Both the position numbers and the translations under genes were made by a program. From positions 1 through 21,854 of the forward strand of contig JAFMQP010000006.1 of NCBI GenBank assembly GCA_017354575.1: a DNA stretch of 21,854 bases, read 5' to 3'. A model generated the notes under the pieces. The model did no database searches. It was not told the DNA's origin and saw nothing but the letters and a program-made list of their open reading frames with translations. Below, in pieces: positions 19,021 to 21,854 of this stretch (its first letter is position 1; the number at the start of each line of letters is the position of its first letter). The DNA comes from Acidothermales bacterium (GTDB lineage: Bacteria > Actinomycetota > Actinomycetes > Streptosporangiales > WHST01).

Positions 19021-20433
19021 ATGGCCACGTCATCACCAACGTATCGAGAGGTAACCGACCGATTCGGGCGTACGTACCGGGTCGGAGAGACACCGGAGCA
19101 GCTCACCGGCCACCGGCGCTCGATGTTCATCATCATGCCGTGGGTCGGGATGATGCTCATCAGCACGTTCGAATACGCGTGGGGAACTGCCGAGGACACC
19201 GTTGGCAAAGTCTACGGGTGGAACCTCACCCACCTCGCCTTCCTGTTCTCCTTGTGGGTCGTCTTCGAAGCGGGCGCCGCGCCGTTCACCGGATGGTTAC
19301 GCGAGAAGGGCTACCTACCCGCCAACCGCGCCGTGTTCATAGGCGGTATCGCCACCGCCGTCGCATTCTGGTCGATGACCGTCGCGCAGAACCCCGCCGT
19401 CGCGTTCATCGGCTGGACGGTGGTCGGCGGGATCGGCGCGGGGATGGTCTACTCGTCCTCCATCAACATCTCGTCGAAGTGGTACCCGGAGAACAAGGGT
19501 CTGCGCACCGGGTTCATCAACGGCGGTTTCGCGTACGGCTCGGTGCCGTTCATCTTCATCCTCGGCGCCTGGTTCCACCCGGGCAACTTCCGGCCGTTCC
19601 TGTGGATACTCGGAGCCGTCTTCGGAGCCGGCATCATCATCGTCAGCTTCTTCTACAGGGACCCGCCGAAGAACTGGTGGCCGGGACACGTCGACCCGGT
19701 CGAGTACCGGGAGAACGCCGAGCAGCGTAAAGCCGGGAACGCCCACAAGAACCCGCCGGCCGTTCGTCAGTGGACGATCGGCCAGGCGTTCCGGACCCGG
19801 CAGATCTACCTGCTGTGGCTGAACATGTTCGTGATCCTGGCGGCCGGACTGTTCGGCATCGCGTGGACGGTACCGGTGGCGCAGCAGGCCGGGTGGGCCG
19901 CGTTCGCGGCCGCCTCCGCGGGCGCGATCTTCGCCCTGATCGACGGCATCGGCAGGCCCATCTCGGGCTGGCTGTCCGAGTATCTCGGGCGACAGCAGGC
20001 GATGCGGCTGGTCTTCGGCATCATGGCCGTCGGGTTGCTGGGCAACTACTGGGGCGCGGTGTCGCACCTGTTCGCCGTCTACATCATCGCGTCGGGGGTC
20101 GTCGGGATGTGCGTGGGCATGCAGTTCCCGCTGTTCGCGACCATCACGGCGGACTACTACGGTGAGACGACCAACGCGCAGAACTACGGCGTCGTGTACA
20201 GCGCGAAGGTGCCGGGCGGGCTCGCCGGCGGCGTGCTCGGTTCGGTGGTCATCAGCCACTGGGGCTACAACATGGGATTCCTGCTCTCCGCGGGACTCTC
20301 GGTCCTGGCGGTCCTGCTGACCTGGACCCACCACCAGCCGACGCTCGGCCAGTACCAGGAGATCGTGGAGAAGCGCGAGCAGAAGGTGGTCGCCGGAGGT
20401 TCGTTCAAGGAGCACCCCGTCGGCGGCAGCTGA
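19021..20433 (+). CDS. Oxalate/formate antiporter (OFA) family MFS transporter
   Basis: A 470-residue membrane protein with about twelve hydrophobic segments. The opening PWVGMMLISTFEYAWGTAED and AGMVYSSSINISSKWYPENKGLRTG (in pieces) are typical of the OFA family. Arg312 (in GIGRPISGW, TM8 region) and Lys396 (in VVYSAKVPGG, TM11 region) are 84 residues apart; OxlT of Oxalobacter has essential Arg272 and Lys355, 83 apart. This supports a dicarboxylate such as oxalate as substrate. Because the oxidoreductase makes CO2 and not formate, the counter-ion is unlikely to be formate; proton symport or bicarbonate exchange is more plausible (inference). GAGG at 19011-19014 is the ribosome site. Family members also carry other organic acids. 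Confidence 0.87.
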   Translation: MATSSPTYREVTDRFGRTYRVGETPEQLTGHRRSMFIIMPWVGMMLISTFEYAWGTAEDTVGKVYGWNLTHLAFLFSLWVVFEAGAAPFTGWLREKGYLPANRAVFIGGIATAVAFWSMTVAQNPAVAFIGWTVVGGIGAGMVYSSSINISSKWYPENKGLRTGFINGGFAYGSVPFIFILGAWFHPGNFRPFLWILGAVFGAGIIIVSFFYRDPPKNWWPGHVDPVEYRENAEQRKAGNAHKNPPAVRQWTIGQAFRTRQIYLLWLNMFVILAAGLFGIAWTVPVAQQAGWAAFAAASAGAIFALIDGIGRPISGWLSEYLGRQQAMRLVFGIMAVGLLGNYWGAVSHLFAVYIIASGVVGMCVGMQFPLFATITADYYGETTNAQNYGVVYSAKVPGGLAGGVLGSVVISHWGYNMGFLLSAGLSVLAVLLTWTHHQPTLGQYQEIVEKREQKVVAGGSFKEHPVGGS

Positions 20434-20469
20434 GCCGGCCGAGCCACCGATCACCGACAAACAACCGTA

Positions 20470-20510
20470 GGGTCGCCCCGTCAACCGTGCTCCGGTGGAC
20501 GGGGCGATCC
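20470..20510 (+). terminator. Long stable hairpin between transporter and Ca2+/H+ antiporter genes
   Basis: Bases 20470-20482 pair with 20498-20510 in a 13-bp stem with one G-U pair, the core being CGCCCCGTC against GACGGGGCG. After one mismatch, 4 more pairs (ACCG with CGGT) close on a 5-base loop. No T-run follows. It is most likely a terminator or attenuator of the oxalate operon, or an mRNA-stabilising element. It also buries the alternative GTG start at 20495. Confidence 0.6.
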
Positions 20511-20542
20511 GCGCTCCGGGTGCGACCGACGAGAACGAGGCG

Positions 20543-21604
20543 ATGATGCCGGCCGAGAGCGAGGGGCGGGGGAAGCTGCTGAGCATCCGGCGGCTGCTGT
20601 ACGCCGCGCTCCTCGTGGTGCCGGGTACTCTCCTCGCCGACCTTCTGGGCGCGGGCGGGGCTCCGCTGTTCGTGCTGTCGGTGCTCGCGCTCGTTCCGTT
20701 GGCCTGGGTCATAGGGGAGGCGACGGAGCAGGTCGGGGAGTACACCGGTCCCTCGATCGCGGCCCTGCTGAACGCGAGCTTCGGCAATGCCCCCGAGCTG
20801 ATCGTCGGGTTGCTCGCGGTGCATCGAGGCTTGTTCGACGTAGTCCGTGGATCCCTGGCGGGCAGCGTGATCAGCAACCTGCTCCTCGTGCTCGGCTTCT
20901 CCGTGCTCGTGGGCGGCAAGGGCAGCATCACGAGGCGGGCCGTCTATCCGCCGCTCGGCATGGTCGCGCTGGCCGGTCTGCTCTTCGGTGTGCCATGGCT
21001 CGCCGGCGACGCCACGGCTTACCAGCGGTTGACCGTCCCCGGGATCGTCGTGGCCGGGTTCCTCCTCGCCGTCTACTGCGTGGCGACGGTGCGTTCGACC
21101 TTGGCCGAGCGCAGACAGAGCAAGGGGAATGACCATGCGGGTGGCCGTGAATGGTCGCTGCGCCGGGCGCTGATCACGCTCGCGCTGGCCACCGTCGCCA
21201 CCGTCGCGATGTCGCAGATCCTCACCGCGTCGATCGAGCAGTTCGCCCGCTCCGCCGGCATGTCCGACCTGTTCGTCTCGGCGGTGATCGTCGCCATCGC
21301 CGGCAACGCAGCGGAACACGGCGGGGCGATCGTCATCGCGGCGCACGGCAGCATCCGGCTCGCGTCGGAGATCGCTTTCCAGTCCGCGTCACAGGTGGCC
21401 GTCGGCGTCATTCCCGCCGTCGTCCTGCTCTCGCTCGCGATCCGGCCGCTACCGTTGTTCTTCCACTGGACGGAGTACCTCGGCTTCGCGATCGCCGTAG
21501 CGGTGCCGGCGCTGTTCCTCCTGCGGGGACGTTCCGTCCGCTGGCACGGGCTCGGCCTTTTGATCACCTACGTCGCCGTCGCGACGGTCTTCTTTTCCGT
21601 CTAG
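20543..21604 (+). CDS. cax: Ca2+/H+ antiporter, CaCA superfamily (CAX type)
   Basis: About 353 residues and eleven hydrophobic segments in two halves, separated by a charged loop (LAERRQSKGNDHAGGREWS). Each half has the alpha-repeat motif with the ion-binding glutamate: SFGNAPELIVGL (about 80-90) and IAGNAAEHGGAIV (about 252-264). GEATEQVGEYTGPSIAALLN is typical of the CAX family, which exports Ca2+ in exchange for protons. I chose the ATG at 20543, preceded by GAGG; the GTG at 20495 lies inside a strong hairpin. Its position after an oxalate transporter suggests disposal of calcium freed from calcium oxalate. Selectivity for calcium over other cations is not provable from sequence. Confidence 0.88.
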   Translation: MMPAESEGRGKLLSIRRLLYAALLVVPGTLLADLLGAGGAPLFVLSVLALVPLAWVIGEATEQVGEYTGPSIAALLNASFGNAPELIVGLLAVHRGLFDVVRGSLAGSVISNLLLVLGFSVLVGGKGSITRRAVYPPLGMVALAGLLFGVPWLAGDATAYQRLTVPGIVVAGFLLAVYCVATVRSTLAERRQSKGNDHAGGREWSLRRALITLALATVATVAMSQILTASIEQFARSAGMSDLFVSAVIVAIAGNAAEHGGAIVIAAHGSIRLASEIAFQSASQVAVGVIPAVVLLSLAIRPLPLFFHWTEYLGFAIAVAVPALFLLRGRSVRWHGLGLLITYVAVATVFFSV

Positions 21605-21645
21605 AGGGCACGACTCTGTCATCCTATCGGCTAGGACCGTCGCGA

Positions 21646-21748
21646 GGTCTTGACTATTACATCCAGCTGTATACAATACGTTGTCATCCGGCAGGAAAAT
21701 CGGGGAGGCCGGAAAATCACTAACTACGGTCTGTAGCGCGGTGCCGTT
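21646..21748 (+). repeat. Degenerate copy of the oxalate operon promoter, leader and gamma-gene start
   Basis: This stretch is collinear with 12971-13077. Shared blocks, as offsets from TTGAC here and in the original, are GTATACAAT (19/19), CATCC (35/34), GCAG (41/40), GGAGGCC (54/54), ATCAC (66/68), AACT (72/74), ACGGT (76/79), CGCGG (87/91) and ATG (99/103). The gamma GTG start has become GAA, two small deletions shift the frame and a TAG appears at 21734. It cannot encode the gamma N-terminus, so it is a relic, although its promoter looks intact. Confidence 0.75.
21650..21677 (+). promoter_or_regulatory. Second TTGAC-N16-TACAAT promoter with GTATAC palindrome
   Basis: TTGACT (21650-21655) and TACAAT (21672-21677) are 16 bases apart, the same geometry as at 12975. 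The 8-base palindrome TGTATACA (21668-21675) overlaps the -10, as GTATAC does in the first copy. The promoter may still fire into the pseudogene and whatever lies beyond the window. Confidence 0.55.
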
Positions 21749-21854
21749 ATGAACAAGATCCGTCGGGGGCTCAATCATCGGGGCGTGGCGTTCCTGCCGT
21801 CTTTCACGCCATGCGGCACGACCGTGGTGGTATCGGTGCGCGAAGAGCATTTTA
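21749..21854 (+). pseudogene. Decayed fragment of an oxalate oxidoreductase beta-subunit gene, runs off window
   Basis: From ATG 21749 the frame reads MNKIRRGLNHRGVAFLPSFTPC, against MNKTRKGLNHQGAAFLHCYTPC at residues 228-249 of the intact beta subunit: 15 of 22 residues and 51 of 66 bases identical by my count. After TPC the similarity fades, and the GW following the cluster cysteine is lost. The fragment starts in mid-protein relative to the real beta gene and lacks the TPP motifs, so it cannot be a working subunit. It is joined to the gamma-like leader at ATGAACAAG. It stays open for 35 codons to the edge, so a short peptide or a larger remnant beyond the window cannot be excluded. Confidence 0.7.

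Noticed and set aside
20495..20542. GTG start of the Ca2+/H+ antiporter at 20495
   Set aside because: The GTG lies in the hairpin at 20470-20510 and has no ribosome site. The added 16 residues are hydrophilic and not needed by the family; ATG 20543 has GAGG in front.

Overview
The window is very GC-rich and gene-dense. It has actinobacterial promoters, some of them apparently leaderless, frequent GTG starts, and the GlgE (maltosyl-phosphate) glucan pathway that is typical of Actinobacteria. I read it as chromosomal sequence of a high-GC actinomycete and cannot name the genus.

Region 1 (1-7916, minus strand) is one compact operon read right to left: glgE, treS, mak (maltokinase), glgB, then two small YcxB-like membrane proteins, the last cut by the window edge. 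Junctions overlap or lie within tens of bases. TreS makes maltose from trehalose, Mak phosphorylates it, GlgE polymerises maltose-1-phosphate into alpha-1,4-glucan and GlgB branches it. Region 2 (8183-12254, plus strand) holds an MHS-type major facilitator transporter and glgP, the phosphorylase that degrades the same glucan. A conserved actinobacterial protein of unknown function follows (12396-13022).

Region 3 (about 12971-21604, plus strand) is the exciting part: a predicted aerobic oxalate-utilisation island. A strong promoter precedes genes for the gamma subunit, a flavin/iron-sulphur electron-transfer subunit, the alpha subunit and the beta subunit of a thiamine-diphosphate 2-oxoacid oxidoreductase. 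The alpha subunit carries YPIRP instead of the YPITP of pyruvate enzymes. The residues I recall as contacting oxalate in the Moorella oxalate oxidoreductase are all present at one constant numbering offset. The delta-type ferredoxin domain is fused to a GltD-like FAD/NAD(P)H module, so electrons probably go to NAD(P)+. Three small proteins of unknown function, an oxalate/formate-antiporter-family transporter with the charged residues of OxlT, and a Ca2+/H+ antiporter follow. Together these suggest use of calcium oxalate: import oxalate, oxidise it to CO2 with NAD(P)H formation, and expel the calcium. No formyl-CoA transferase or oxalyl-CoA decarboxylase is seen.

Region 4 (21646-21854) is a decayed relic. 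Its first about 100 bases are a degenerate copy of the promoter, leader and first codons of the gamma gene. At an ATGAACAAG junction it switches to a degenerate copy of an internal piece of the beta gene. This looks like a second oxalate operon that collapsed by an internal deletion. It runs off the window.

Coordinates and motifs were read by eye. Family assignments come from recognised motifs and gene context, not database searches.
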